From contig JAHEYC010000025.1 in the NCBI GenBank assembly GCA_023251775.1, positions 1 to 42,211 on the forward strand: 42,211 nt of DNA, written 5' to 3'. Positions 10,901-20,386 of the stretch are shown piece after piece (positions within the stretch are counted from its first letter, which is position 1; each line of letters begins with the position of its first letter). The notes under the pieces were generated by a model. That model saw only the letters and a list, made by a program, of their open reading frames with translations. It ran no database searches and was not told the DNA's origin. Source of the DNA: Sphingobacteriaceae bacterium (GTDB lineage Bacteria > Bacteroidota > Bacteroidia > B-17B0 > Aurantibacillaceae). A program made the translations under genes and the position numbers.

Positions 10901-13900
10901 TAAAATAGTCGTGAATGTTATTATTCTTGATCACACAATTATTATTGTACTGATTTAAGAAACCGTTTGTACCGCTCACATTAATTCCCCCTGCAGGATA
11001 ACTTCCGACAATATCACTTCTATCTCTTATTTCGCAATTTGAAATGGTGATATTATCATTTCCATTCGTAGCAGACGTTGTACCAATAAGAACAGCACCA
11101 CCGCCAACGTTTGTAGTTAATTGATTTCCGCTTTCAATGATGGAATATTGTAAAATATTATTTTGCGCATCATTAATATAACCAACCGAAGAATGTTGAC
11201 CGGTGTTCCTAAAAGTTAACCACGTTCCTGCGTTATTAAATCTTCCGTCGATATTTACGCGATCGGCCCCATCAAAACGAACTAAACTTCCAATAGCACA
11301 CGGACCGGTAATGGTGCGTGTTATTGCCGCGCTTGGTTGAATGGTGAGAGAATAATTTCCTGCGCCATCTTCGGCCCATTGATTCAAAGCAATAGCACCG
11401 GTTTCTGTAATTAGATTACCCGTTATGTTCAATGTTGTATTACCAATAAGAACACCTTGATTGATGAGATCGAACATTCCGCCCGGATTTGTAAGTGATG
11501 TTACGGTTTCGGTTGGACCAACATTAAGTGTTCCTGTATAAACATTGGTTACGATGCTGTATTGATTGATGGTATTTCCCAAAGGAAATTGCGCTGCACC
11601 AAGATTAACATTGGCAGGTTGAACAGCAAAGCCGCCGTTATTAAGGCCAACGTTAAGTGGAGAGGCAAGATCTTGCGCGGTTACAAAATATTGAATAACA
11701 TCGCCCGCAACAACGTTTCCTCCTGTGAATAATAAAGAATAGTTGATAGTGAAATTGAATGGCGAACTGGTATTGCTTGCTTCCACATATTTCCAACCAT
11801 TGCTCGCAGATGTATTTCCGAGATAAGTATTGGCTTCCGTAGATTTTTTGTAATACAAACGTGGTCTTGTTCCTAGGGTTGTATTAATACCACTAAAATC
11901 GGTTATAGTTGCCCAACCTGTAGCGATCTTGTTAACTGCAACCGGAGAATTTGTAAATAGAGGATATTGAATATTAGGAGATGCATTATCCAGAAGAACA
12001 GCTATGAACTCATCTGCGCCAATATCGGGTGTGGTGGCGTTCCTTGCTTGAAAATCAATATCCGCTGAAAGAAGTCCTACCGGAGTTCCACCGTTATCAA
12101 TAGAAGTATTATAAAAATTTGATACGTGAATATCATAAGGAGCAGTTACGGTATTATTGAATGGAGGCGATTCGGAAATTGATGCTTGATCGCGCGGACC
12201 AACCAAATTTTTGAAACTTTGAAGTGTTTGTAAAGAATTAGTTCCATCATAATAAATTAAATTGGAAGGACCGGGAGCACCGGCATACAAACAATTGTAA
12301 CCCGAAAGAAGATGATAATTTGCAAGCGAGGTATTACCTCTTACTAAAGCTTTGCTTGAACCTGCTCCACTAGGCGTTGATGAGTTTGCCAAAATATTAT
12401 TTCTTAGATCGATGTTGAACGCAGCTGTGCCGCAGGTTAATGCGGAGGTACCAAAATTAGGACCCGCACTAACAGCGTCCAAATAAACGGTATTGAAATA
12501 TGATGCTAAAGATGAAGCAGCAGAACCTTGCAGCCAAATACCATAGATGGCATTTGTATTATTCGCATTTGGTGTTTTTAATTCGCAAATGAAGTTATTA
12601 TGAACTTCGCATTGAATATTATTATTGGTGCCAATATTAATTGCGTAAACTGCCGGAGTAATTCCGGTTGCTGTTGTATTACTTAAATTATAGATCCTGT
12701 TTCGATAGACATTACAAACAGTTCCGAAATCTACAAAAATAGCGCCCACAGAATTTGCGGCACTATTACCTGTAATATTATAGATCTTGTTTCCATAGAT
12801 CTCTTTGTTAGTAGGACCGGATCCCGCGCGCGCGTAAATGGAAACATGTTCGCCACCGCCCGAACTATTATTGAAAAAATCATTATCGTGCACAAGTTCA
12901 TTATTACAGAACATCGCATTATAATAACCATAGAATGCGCCTGATGATGCTACTGCGCTATTGTTGAACACCTTGTTCTGATATATTTCAAACTGATTTG
13001 CTGAAGCATTACCATAGATGCAATTGAAAACTCCCGAAGCGCCCGTTTTTGTATTAGCACTGATAGTATTACTATATATTTTCAAAGCAAGCACCTGTGT
13101 AGAGTTATTATTATTTTCGTAAATACCCGAAAATTCACCTGTGCCTGCAATGTTATTACTGTTAATTGTATTGCTGTATATACTTCTGAAACTAGAAGTG
13201 GCAGTATTTTCGATAGCTCTAAAAGTTCCTGACGTATTTGTTGGATAAGCACAGCTTGTAATAAGATTTTCGTAGATACGAACGGTGTTACCTGCGCCTG
13301 TGCCTCCCATGTCGCAACTAATTCCGGTTAATTGAGAAGCTGTTATGCTATTAAGCGATAAAGTAATTGTATCACGATACACATCTAAATTGGAATTGGT
13401 ACCTCCGGTTAAAGTGATTCCTGACATAACGCCTGTACTATTTGGAGCACCGCTATTATTAATATAAGTTGAATGGATCTTGAGTCCGTTTTGATTGGTA
13501 GCAAAAACACCATCGGCTTGAACGGCCGCGCCACCAAATTTTACCACTTGACTACGGCGTGTGCTTATACCATCAACACCAATTAGATTATTTTGATCGT
13601 AAAAATCATAAGGTACTGCAGATGCATAACCGGTGAACGAATATCCTTCATAACAATTTTGGAGAGAGTTATTATAGAATTTATTATTGCTGCTTGTACC
13701 ACTGATATTACTCACAACTAATCCGGTGATATTTGTTGCAATGTGATTTCCAATATAGATCCCTTTTGAAGCTGTATTCGCATTTGAAAGTGTAATAGAA
13801 CAATTTTTGATGGTAGTATTCCAACAACCATTAGTTGCCGATACTTTTACAAGGGCATAACCCCATTCCATTAATTGTGTTGGGGTAACATTACCCGGAT

Positions 13901-14291
13901 TTTCAAGAAGGTCGATTCCATCAATGGTAACGAAGTCGCAGCCGTTTAAGATCAATATCCCATCAACCGTTGTTGAAACGCCCGGCGAGAAGGCTCTGAT
14001 AGAAGGATTAACTCCGGCTCCCGACTTACGGAACACTAATGGATTTGATTGCGATGAGGTATTTGCTGTCATGGTAAGCACCACCTGCGCAGTAAATGTT
14101 TCGGAATAACCTGCAGGAACATTAATGGTTGCGCCTCCTGCACCAACACCTTGCAAATTAAGAGCGGCAATAGCAGCTTGTATGGTTGGAAAATCGGCCG
14201 GGATATTTTTTATACCTGTAACTTGTGCTTGCAGTGAATTAAAAGCAAACAAAACAGAAAAAAATAAAAGTGACTGGTAGATCTTTCTCAT
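7950..14291 (-). CDS. Giant T9SS-secreted surface protein: two beta-helix modules, SprB-like repeats, C-terminal sorting domain
   Basis: A 2113-residue protein. Residues 1-23 are a signal peptide ending QAQ. From ~30 (FPTIQAAIAALN) to ~757 there is a right-handed beta-helix region, dense in Asn/Ser/Thr turns (IYSNTINSNN, KIYSNTIS), ending with PDIGADEF. A beta-sandwich-like linker (~765-950) follows, then a second beta-helix module (~960-1714) ending VGADEMAC. Residues ~1730-1960 hold three SprB-like repeats (CFGGNNGLAI, CFSFSNGIAAVNVSGGTPAY, then SGGVPGYTYSWTPS). An Ig-like segment rich in Ser/Thr follows. The last ~80 residues are a type A sorting domain (FPNPSSGQLFVTY, VEIYNMVGQLI). The protein should be exported by T9SS and act outside the cell in adhesion or polysaccharide contact; ligand unknown. 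No catalytic residues were recognised. The frame is intact over 6.3 kb. Confidence 0.9.
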   Translation of the reverse strand: MRKIYQSLLFFSVLFAFNSLQAQVTGIKNIPADFPTIQAAIAALNLQGVGAGGATINVPAGYSETFTAQVVLTMTANTSSQSNPLVFRKSGAGVNPSIRAFSPGVSTTVDGILILNGCDFVTIDGIDLLENPGNVTPTQLMEWGYALVKVSATNGCWNTTIKNCSITLSNANTASKGIYIGNHIATNITGLVVSNISGTSSNNKFYNNSLQNCYEGYSFTGYASAVPYDFYDQNNLIGVDGISTRRSQVVKFGGAAVQADGVFATNQNGLKIHSTYINNSGAPNSTGVMSGITLTGGTNSNLDVYRDTITLSLNSITASQLTGISCDMGGTGAGNTVRIYENLITSCAYPTNTSGTFRAIENTATSSFRSIYSNTINSNNIAGTGEFSGIYENNNNSTQVLALKIYSNTISANTKTGASGVFNCIYGNASANQFEIYQNKVFNNSAVASSGAFYGYYNAMFCNNELVHDNDFFNNSSGGGEHVSIYARAGSGPTNKEIYGNKIYNITGNSAANSVGAIFVDFGTVCNVYRNRIYNLSNTTATGITPAVYAINIGTNNNIQCEVHNNFICELKTPNANNTNAIYGIWLQGSAASSLASYFNTVYLDAVSAGPNFGTSALTCGTAAFNIDLRNNILANSSTPSGAGSSKALVRGNTSLANYHLLSGYNCLYAGAPGPSNLIYYDGTNSLQTLQSFKNLVGPRDQASISESPPFNNTVTAPYDIHVSNFYNTSIDNGGTPVGLLSADIDFQARNATTPDIGADEFIAVLLDNASPNIQYPLFTNSPVAVNKIATGWATITDFSGINTTLGTRPRLYYKKSTEANTYLGNTSASNGWKYVEASNTSSPFNFTINYSLLFTGGNVVAGDVIQYFVTAQDLASPLNVGLNNGGFAVQPANVNLGAAQFPLGNTINQYSIVTNVYTGTLNVGPTETVTSLTNPGGMFDLINQGVLIGNTTLNITGNLITETGAIALNQWAEDGAGNYSLTIQPSAAITRTITGPCAIGSLVRFDGADRVNIDGRFNNAGTWLTFRNTGQHSSVGYINDAQNNILQYSIIESGNQLTTNVGGGAVLIGTTSATNGNDNITISNCEIRDRSDIVGSYPAGGINVSGTNGFLNQYNNNCVIKNNNIHDYFINGNSAYGIIVTTGASLCNINTNSIYHTTAKSHTTTSGGSMNGISIMQSSALNTSGGFTVANNYIGGNAPLAAGDMTLSVVGPTVYQSFTGLLISTGQMLNFVEGNVIRGIDFTTNSPTVATTVFNAMQIGNGVHSVGTQTGNIIGAPTGTGSIKITINSGGAVNSSVIGILNAAVNGNADIRNNSIGSIALNGSSTTGTITSQWIQNQGTPAQAGTISNNLIGSASTPNSIINNINAITFAYGLRHQISTGAALTAVSNTIQNITDNSNNASSQHYGMLMIGTVGNTGAMVLSTNLIKNISSNALPPAFAFVNYGIAFQGMAGTHTVDQNTISALSCINAGNGGGSAVGIQTQGGTFGGLMRRNFINNLSTAQTGNSAALTGISINDGNIWEVSNNMISITNGANTNTINLKGVVDLMGNSSNLNFHYNSVYLGGSSPSGNVNSYGFYRGGSSNLSMRNNLLYNERSGSTASHVAIGTAANVNWSGTYSNYNAFLTRDTTRLAVWSGTVTNLTVWKAFSLGDNNTQKNITTSITTTGLWTNAAAGDLHVGTNLYQGGLGTPISITNDIDNNGRSATFPAVGADEMACPVPIIVASQTNISCFGGNNGLAIITSTGGLNHTYSWSPVSNTTNSIVNQSVSNNTVYVTNHCALTGSLVVNITQPASLTSVASATNVTCFSFSNGIAAVNVSGGTPAYSYSWSPSSATTSLVTNFPQGVKSYTVTDANGCTTNGTVSILEPTPLVAVGSASSACASQSTGAVQATVSGGVPGYTYSWTPSVSSWSVAYNVLPGTYTFQATDASGCTSTPITVTVVADPTPSVSASSNTNIVCVGNSATLIALASANVSYSWSSGGINAIEVVSPISTTQYTITVTYTTATGCSSFAVVTVSVSSCLGTDLAELSSNSNIKTFPNPSSGQLFVTYHGFTEGARVEIYNMVGQLILKKNVESLTTEINLSDHPNSVYIVKVLNSKGKLEQVTKLIKE

Positions 14292-14480
14292 GATATTAAA
14301 TTTAATAAGCTAATATAAAAAAAATAAGCTTTTCTTCTAGGAAAATAATCCACCGCCGATGAAATAAATAGAAGAATAATGAGTTAGAGAGAACTTGACC
14401 ACTCCATTATGAGAATGGATCTAAATTTAACAAGTGATCTGCCTTGGATCTGCTAGGTAACTGCGTGAATTCTAATAGGT

Positions 14481-14804
14481 CTACTTAATGAACTCGTGTG
14501 AGGATTCTACCAGGCAGATCTGCGATAAATAACGTTTATACCAAGCCTTCGCCTGATCTTTGGCCATTTTATGCGTGGTATTAATGCGCCATTTTTCAAT
14601 ACTCTCTTTGTTTTCCCAATACGAAATAAAAATTCCGGTATTGCCGTTGTTCACGCTTTCGTAACCTAAATATCCCGGTTGTTCGGCCGCTAATTTTAAA
14701 GTTAGCTCATCCATTTCGGCATAGCCTTCGCGTTGTTCTTCTTTTGTTGAAGCAAAAATAACTGCATAATAATTAGAGCGGGGGAGTGGTTTGATATATG
14801 GCAT
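14481..14804 (-). CDS. Antibiotic-biosynthesis-monooxygenase (ABM) domain protein
   Basis: A 107-residue protein with the dimeric ferredoxin-like ABM fold: YYAVIFASTKEE (beta 1), a helix, QPGYLGYESVNNGNTGIFIS (beta 2-3) and YWENKESIEKWRINTTHKMA, the usual W-x-x-x-E-x-x-x-x-W pattern. The family includes haem-degrading and quinol monooxygenases and many proteins without known substrate; none can be chosen here. An ATG at 14804 is preferred to an upstream in-frame TTG at 14810. It is the last gene of the six-gene leftward run, 26 bp after the acyl-CoA ligase, so it may protect or modify a lipid product. Confidence 0.75.
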   Translation of the reverse strand: MPYIKPLPRSNYYAVIFASTKEEQREGYAEMDELTLKLAAEQPGYLGYESVNNGNTGIFISYWENKESIEKWRINTTHKMAKDQAKAWYKRYLSQICLVESSHEFIK

Positions 14805-14830
14805 GAGCAAAATTAGTTAAATATTTTTTA

Positions 14831-16630
14831 TCATTCTTCCCCCGACCCGAATATAGCATCAATAACCGCTTTATTTTTTTCCTTGATCACTTTTCGTTTT
14901 AAACTTAACTTTGGCGTTACTTCACCACTTTCTACGCTCCATTGCGCACTAATTAATTTGCAACGTTTCAAATGCTCATAAGGTGCATGAACTTTATTTA
15001 ATTCTTTTACATGCTCATTGATCAATTTGCTGAGCTCGTCGCATTCTAACATTTTTTCATTTCCAAGCCACTCAATATTATTTGCTTTACAATGTTCTTT
15101 AAAATTAAGGATGTTGGGAATAATTATGGCCGACGCAAATTTTTGTCCTTCGCCAATAACCATACATTGCTCCACAAATTTGCATTCCTTTAATTTATTT
15201 TCAATTGCTACGGGTGAAATGTATTTTCCTGCGCTGGTCTTAAATAATTCTTTTTTGCGATCCGTTATCTTTAAAAATTTATTGTCAACAAATATACCAA
15301 CATCACCTGTGTGAAACCAACCTTCAGGATCAATGGCTTCATCAGTTGCTTCTTGATTTTTGTAATAGCCCATCATTAAATTCGGACCTTTCATCAAGAT
15401 CTCGCCGTCTTCTTCTGCAATTTTTACGGTAACTCCACTTAATACCGGACCAACAGTTCCAAACTTGATATTATTTTCTCCAAAGCAATTGGCGGCAATA
15501 ACTACCGACGTTTCTGTCATGCCATACCCTTGTAAAAGTGTTATTTTTGCGCAACTGAATACGCGTTCAATTTTTGGATTTAATGCTGCGCCACCGCTAA
15601 CAATACAAACAAGTTTTCCTCCAAAGGCTTCGCGCCATTTGCTATAAACTAATCGATCGCAAATTTTTCGTTGGAGTTCGTACCATGCACCGTTTGCACC
15701 GTTGAGTTCGTATTTTTCCGCAATTTTTACACTGAGGTCAAATATTTTCTTTTTAAAACCTGTGAGCTTATCACCTGCGGCGTAAAATTTCTCAATTACT
15801 CTTTCAAAAATGCGGGGAACAGAAACAAATATTTGAGGTTGAATATCTCTGGCGTTCTCGGCAATGGTCTCAAAATTTTCGGCATAATAAACACTCACAC
15901 CTTTGAACAAATATAAATTCACTAGAACGCGTTCGTACACATGATTTAAAGGTAAAAAGCTAAGCGCTTTCCAATACGATTCAATTGGCGCCAATGCTTG
16001 AAGTGCTTTTACGTTGCTTAATAATCCCTTGTGCGAGATCATTACGCCCTTTGGGTGACCGGTTGTTCCGGATGTATAAAGAATGGTGAAAAGATCATTC
16101 TCCGAAATTCCTGCTTTGATAGCGTCAATATAAGCTTGATCGTAATTCTTTTTTCCTAATTCGATCAATTCGGAAATATGTTTTACACCTTCAATAACAT
16201 TAAAACTATAAATGTGTTTTAAGTTTGGAAGATCTTTTTGAATTGCTTGTAATTTATTGTAAATACTTTTATCTGAAATGAAAGCTACTTTGGCTTCGGA
16301 GTGAGATAAAATAAATTTCAGATCATCTGCTCCTATTGTTGGGAAAATGGGAACACTTGGCATTGCCACTTGTTGTGCGGCGAAATCCACAAAATTCCAT
16401 TCGGGTCGGTTATTCGACATAATGGCAATTGTATTTTTTTTCTCAAGGCCTAATGCCAAAAGTCCCGCGCTGATGTAATTTACATTGCTTACAAAATCAG
16501 AAACGCTGTGTTTTACCCAGTTCTTTCCTGATCTTCCATTGGGCAATAATTCTTTATTGCTCAAAATATCTGTTTTAGACGAATTTAATTTCAAATTATC
16601 TAAAATATCGAATACTCTAGTTAGTTCCAT
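14831..16630 (-). CDS. Long-chain acyl-CoA synthetase (AMP-forming, FadD15-like)
   Basis: A 599-residue adenylate-forming ligase that activates fatty acids with ATP to an acyl-AMP and then a thioester. Motifs in order: TILYTSGTTGHPKGVMISHK (P-loop, ~residue 180), QGYGMTETSVVIAANC (A5), GWFHTGDVG (A7) and DRKKELFKTSAGKYISP (A8). Length matches the FadD15/FAA group, which act on long chains. There are no membrane helices. The gene follows the PlsC-like gene by 20 bp and precedes the ABM gene by 26 bp. In E. coli Aas, a ligase of this superfamily is fused to a PlsC domain; here they are neighbours, which suggests that the activated acyl chain is passed to the acyltransferase. Confidence 0.92.
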   Translation of the reverse strand: MELTRVFDILDNLKLNSSKTDILSNKELLPNGRSGKNWVKHSVSDFVSNVNYISAGLLALGLEKKNTIAIMSNNRPEWNFVDFAAQQVAMPSVPIFPTIGADDLKFILSHSEAKVAFISDKSIYNKLQAIQKDLPNLKHIYSFNVIEGVKHISELIELGKKNYDQAYIDAIKAGISENDLFTILYTSGTTGHPKGVMISHKGLLSNVKALQALAPIESYWKALSFLPLNHVYERVLVNLYLFKGVSVYYAENFETIAENARDIQPQIFVSVPRIFERVIEKFYAAGDKLTGFKKKIFDLSVKIAEKYELNGANGAWYELQRKICDRLVYSKWREAFGGKLVCIVSGGAALNPKIERVFSCAKITLLQGYGMTETSVVIAANCFGENNIKFGTVGPVLSGVTVKIAEEDGEILMKGPNLMMGYYKNQEATDEAIDPEGWFHTGDVGIFVDNKFLKITDRKKELFKTSAGKYISPVAIENKLKECKFVEQCMVIGEGQKFASAIIIPNILNFKEHCKANNIEWLGNEKMLECDELSKLINEHVKELNKVHAPYEHLKRCKLISAQWSVESGEVTPKLSLKRKVIKEKNKAVIDAIFGSGEE

Positions 16631-16650
16631 AAAATGTTTTGTTTAAGTGA

Positions 16651-18060
16651 TTAAAGATCGACCATGTTGTCGTTTTCTATTGGTTCTTTAGAAACAGCTT
16701 CTTGTTTCGGACCATCGCGATAGATCACAAATTCTTTTCTTGCTTTTTCTAATTCGTTAATAATTATTTCTCGTTCGGTGATGAGTGATGTCATTACAGT
16801 GGTTCGTTTGTAGAAGAGTGAGAAGATCTTCCAACTGCCACGAATTGACTTAAATCGTTTGTAATAATAAAATGCAAGCAAACCTGAAATTGGTAAAGAA
16901 AGTCCGTAGCCCAATACATATCGCCAATCGTGAGTTAGTTTATTGACAAGTAAAATTTGGAGCGTATAAAATATCAGAAAGGTGAATGTACCCATGCTGT
17001 AGGCAATTGACCCATGAAATTCGGGACGTTTTGAAATAAGACGAGCGCACCAAAATGGAATTCTGAAAGGCAAGAAATTATTTATGAAGCCATATAAAAA
17101 TAGGGGAAAGCCAAGGGTCAAATAAATTATTGAGAAGATGGTATCAGAAACAGGTTTTGTTTTTTCCACACCTTTGATCAACTTATCATCTAGCGAAAGG
17201 TTATCAAGTTTATTTAAATACGAACTTATTTTATTCTTCAACACTTCTACGCGTTGCGGATCTCTTTCTAAAAAATAATGCACCGAGTCGCTGATCTGTC
17301 TAGTTGTATTAAAATCATGAGCCATTACTTTTGGCGAATGTCCTAAGTCTTCGAGTAATTGCGCTTTAAAAATAGTTTCAATATTGGCCACAAATTTATC
17401 TACATCCGAATCTTGTATGGCAACAACTTGCGCTTCTAAGCGTTTACGAATCTCATCGGTAAGAGCGTGCGCGGCCTTAAATGTATCTTGTTTGTATTGA
17501 TCGTAATAATCAGAAACATTTATTGGCTTATCAATATTTATGAATAGATCGCTTTGAAATTTGTGTGGATTCGAAAAATTCAATCCAATGGTTACTATTT
17601 TTACATCTAGAGAAAAATTATTTTCAGCTTCAGCACCCAAACAAATTCGCGCTGTTCCCGATTGGATCTTTTTGATCTTACGTTCGGTGAGTGAAATTCC
17701 CTCAGGAAAAGCAAGTATAGCCCCTCCTTTTGCAAAATGTTTATAACATTGCGAGAACACATCTTTATTCTTACTGGTTAGTCCCGGTGTTTCATGACTT
17801 CTAAAAATTGGAATGATATTGAGATGGGGCAGCAACCATTTTAATAATGGATTTTGAAACAGAACACCTTTTCCTAAAATAAATAGTGGACGAGGCGAAA
17901 TAGTTGCAATTACCAAAGGATCCATAAAAGCGCTTGGATGATTGGCTGCTAAGAATACCGGTCCTTTTTTTGGAATATTCTCAAGCCCATTTACCTGAAG
18001 CGTTTTAAAGTAAAACTTATTGGTAATTCGAAAAAGGCTACGTATGATCTGATAAAGCAT
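16651..18060 (-). CDS. PlsC-type lysophospholipid / glycerolipid acyltransferase with C-terminal membrane domain
   Basis: A 469-residue protein. The N-terminal ~230 residues form an LPLAT domain with the HX4D motif (NHPSAFMDP, His ~41), IIPIFRSHET and the FPEGISLTERK substrate block. This resembles the fungal-GPAT-like LPLAT group more than small housekeeping PlsC. Residues ~300-410 hold about three to four membrane segments (IIYLTLGFPLFLYGF, FTFLIFYTLQILL, VLGYGLSLPISGLLAFYYY), and a basic coiled tail follows. It should transfer an acyl chain to a lysophospholipid or glycerol phosphate in the inner membrane. It begins 2 bp after the MFS gene stop and is followed by the ligase gene after 20 bp, so the three are almost certainly co-translated. 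Confidence 0.88.
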   Translation of the reverse strand: MLYQIIRSLFRITNKFYFKTLQVNGLENIPKKGPVFLAANHPSAFMDPLVIATISPRPLFILGKGVLFQNPLLKWLLPHLNIIPIFRSHETPGLTSKNKDVFSQCYKHFAKGGAILAFPEGISLTERKIKKIQSGTARICLGAEAENNFSLDVKIVTIGLNFSNPHKFQSDLFINIDKPINVSDYYDQYKQDTFKAAHALTDEIRKRLEAQVVAIQDSDVDKFVANIETIFKAQLLEDLGHSPKVMAHDFNTTRQISDSVHYFLERDPQRVEVLKNKISSYLNKLDNLSLDDKLIKGVEKTKPVSDTIFSIIYLTLGFPLFLYGFINNFLPFRIPFWCARLISKRPEFHGSIAYSMGTFTFLIFYTLQILLVNKLTHDWRYVLGYGLSLPISGLLAFYYYKRFKSIRGSWKIFSLFYKRTTVMTSLITEREIIINELEKARKEFVIYRDGPKQEAVSKEPIENDNMVDL

Positions 18061-18062
18061 AA

Positions 18063-19433
18063 TTAAACTCTTTGAGTTTTAGGATTAGGAACAAATAATA
18101 AACCAATAAAACCAACAACAAAAAATACGATGAGAGAAAGAACAGAAGGACGCATACCGCCCATGATCTCACTTATCAATCCAAAAGAAACAGTACCAAT
18201 GATCATTCCTAATTTTTCCATAACATCATAAAAACTAAAGAAACTTGTATTATCATCTGTTTCGGGTAAAAATTTACTATAGGTACTTCGCGATAAGGAT
18301 TGAATTCCCCCCATCACAAAACCAACTAACACGGCCACCACATAAAAATGTATGGGCAATCGTACAACGGCATACGTAAATACGCAAATAAATATCCAAA
18401 TAAGAATGGTGACCATTAATGATCTTAAATTTCCGATCTTGCGTGATAGTCGCGAGAAAGTAAAAGCTCCTAAGATCCCAATGAATTGAATAATTAAAAT
18501 ACTTACGATCAATGATGTTGTTTTTGCTTTTTCGGCAGCTTCACCTGTTCCCCATTCAACTTCATTGCGTGCAAATAAAACGGCAACTACCATTACGGTT
18601 TGAACGCCCATATTATAAAAGAAATAACTAATTAAGAATCTTCTTAACGCAACCATTTTGCGGATCTTTCCAAAAACAGATTTTAATTCTTTAAAACCTT
18701 TCCATATCAAACCTTTTGTGTCTTTACCATGCGCATCATGAACTTTCCCGGGTAAATGTTTAAATGTGTATTGAGCAAATCCCATCCACCATAATCCGGT
18801 TAAAAGGAAAGAGTATTTTACTTTAAAAAATCCTTTGGTACTAACAACAACGCCGTCTACAATTGTTTCTTCATATTTAAACACCATAATTCCAACTAAA
18901 CAAATGATAAGCAATAATGAACTTCCTAAATATCCCATTGAAAATCCGCGTGCGCTTACTTTGTCTTGATTTTCGGTACTTGCAATTTCGGGTAAATAGG
19001 AATTATAGTAAACTAAACTGCCCCAAAATCCAACGGTTGCGGTAACGAATGGAATAAAACTTAATTCGAGATGGTTTCGTGTAAAGAAAAATAAGCACAT
19101 ACATGAAATAGAACCTAAGTAACAGAAGAATTGGAGAAAACGTTTTTTATTTCCAAGATAATCGGCAATACCGCTTAATATGGGTGTAACAAAAACTACA
19201 ATGGATAATGCAAAAGCATACACAAAGGTGTAAATATTTTGATTCTCAAATTCAGTTCCAAAACAAGTAACGGTATGGCCGATCATATTTTTGGCTTCAT
19301 CGTGTGTAGTTACGTAATCATAAAAATTCGGGAAGATGGCCGATGTAATTACCAAAGGGAAAACCGAATTCGCCCAATCGTAAATGGTCCACGCTTTGAT
19401 GATCGCTTTGTTGTCTTTTGGAATGGTTTGCAT
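18063..19433 (-). CDS. MFS transporter, UMF1 (Atg22-like) family
   Basis: A 456-residue protein with about 12 membrane segments. The N terminus has the UMF1 hallmark WTIYDWANSVFPLVI, and the family core continues with LSGIADYLGNKKRFL (loop 2-3) and QSLSRSTYSKFLP. Eukaryotic relatives (Atg22) export amino acids from vacuoles; bacterial substrates are not known. The gene is 17 bp after the outer-membrane DUF6268-like gene and 2 bp before the PlsC-like gene. That position matches LplT, the MFS lysophospholipid flippase next to Aas in Enterobacteria, although LplT belongs to a different MFS family. A role in lysolipid uptake is therefore an inference from context. Confidence 0.88.
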   Translation of the reverse strand: MQTIPKDNKAIIKAWTIYDWANSVFPLVITSAIFPNFYDYVTTHDEAKNMIGHTVTCFGTEFENQNIYTFVYAFALSIVVFVTPILSGIADYLGNKKRFLQFFCYLGSISCMCLFFFTRNHLELSFIPFVTATVGFWGSLVYYNSYLPEIASTENQDKVSARGFSMGYLGSSLLLIICLVGIMVFKYEETIVDGVVVSTKGFFKVKYSFLLTGLWWMGFAQYTFKHLPGKVHDAHGKDTKGLIWKGFKELKSVFGKIRKMVALRRFLISYFFYNMGVQTVMVVAVLFARNEVEWGTGEAAEKAKTTSLIVSILIIQFIGILGAFTFSRLSRKIGNLRSLMVTILIWIFICVFTYAVVRLPIHFYVVAVLVGFVMGGIQSLSRSTYSKFLPETDDNTSFFSFYDVMEKLGMIIGTVSFGLISEIMGGMRPSVLSLIVFFVVGFIGLLFVPNPKTQRV

Positions 19434-19450
19434 ACGTTTTATTTTAGGTG

Positions 19451-20365
19451 TTATGATTTCTTTTCTAAATTGAATCGGTAAAGTAAAGTTGCTTGAAATA
19501 TCATGCCATTTGAGAAATTAGTATTTAGCTGTTGACGTTTGCCTCCAATGAATGTAGCGGGCAAACCAAAAGTTACTTTATCGCCTTCATCAAAAACTTT
19601 GTAGCTTCTTCCGAGTGATTGACCAACTTTTGTGGTAATGCTTAAACTTTTGGTGACATTGAATTTTAAGTAAGCATAAAACTCATTGGTTGAACGTGCA
19701 ATGTATGTGCTTTTATGTGTTGGTGTAACATCTGTTAAGTGATACGAACGAATTTGTCCGTTGAAATTGAATCCAACATTCATAAAAGGAATTAATTTGT
19801 AGTTAACATCCGCTTGTAAGGGCAACATGATGTTTGTTTCAAATTTTTTATTTGGACTTAAATAATACATACCTACCATTGGCACAAAAAACGGACCGAA
19901 TAATTCGGAATTATAATACAAGCCAAATTTAAAGTTTTTATTATCACTCTTTTTGTATTTCATTATTCCAACGGCACCAAACTGAAGATCTATTCCTGAG
20001 ATATTTTTATAATCGGAGGCGATCTTAGGAAGTAATACGGCGGTTCCCGACCAGCGATCGTTGAATAGTTTATTAGCGCCAATTTTAAGTGCAGTTGAAC
20101 CAAACGTTTTTACATTACCATCTTCAAATAATTTGGTTTGAAAGCTTTCGAACATAGCGCCTGAGATAATGGACAATTTATCGTTGATCTTTATTGGAAC
20201 CGTAAGATCAACATCTATTTGATCGATCTTTGTTTTAGACGTGCTTGTATCAAATGTATTATAAGGAGTAGTACTCGCGTTCACCTTTAATATATCCACG
20301 TAATTCTGTCCCATGAGTTCGCCGAAGTTCAAAAGGGTAATGAATATGATAAATAAATGTTTCAT
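19451..20365 (-). CDS. Outer-membrane beta-barrel-like protein (DUF6268 type)
   Basis: A 304-residue protein with a signal peptide (MKHLFIIFITLLNFGELMGQ). The mature part has repeated amphipathic strands with alternating hydrophobic residues (KLSIISGAMFESFQ, KFGLYYNSELFGPFFVPMVG, FYAYLKFNVTKSLSITTKVG) and ends in an aromatic strand, FQATLLYRFNLE. The pattern fits an outer-membrane barrel, and the sequence looks like the Bacteroidota family DUF6268; the family name is from memory, so moderately sure. It lies 21 bp after the DUF2147 gene and 17 bp before the MFS gene. A barrel ahead of a transporter, acyltransferase and ligase suggests a lipid-related envelope job. Confidence 0.7.
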   Translation of the reverse strand: MKHLFIIFITLLNFGELMGQNYVDILKVNASTTPYNTFDTSTSKTKIDQIDVDLTVPIKINDKLSIISGAMFESFQTKLFEDGNVKTFGSTALKIGANKLFNDRWSGTAVLLPKIASDYKNISGIDLQFGAVGIMKYKKSDNKNFKFGLYYNSELFGPFFVPMVGMYYLSPNKKFETNIMLPLQADVNYKLIPFMNVGFNFNGQIRSYHLTDVTPTHKSTYIARSTNEFYAYLKFNVTKSLSITTKVGQSLGRSYKVFDEGDKVTFGLPATFIGGKRQQLNTNFSNGMIFQATLLYRFNLEKKS

Positions 20366-20386
20366 AAGTTTGAAATTGAAACGCTA

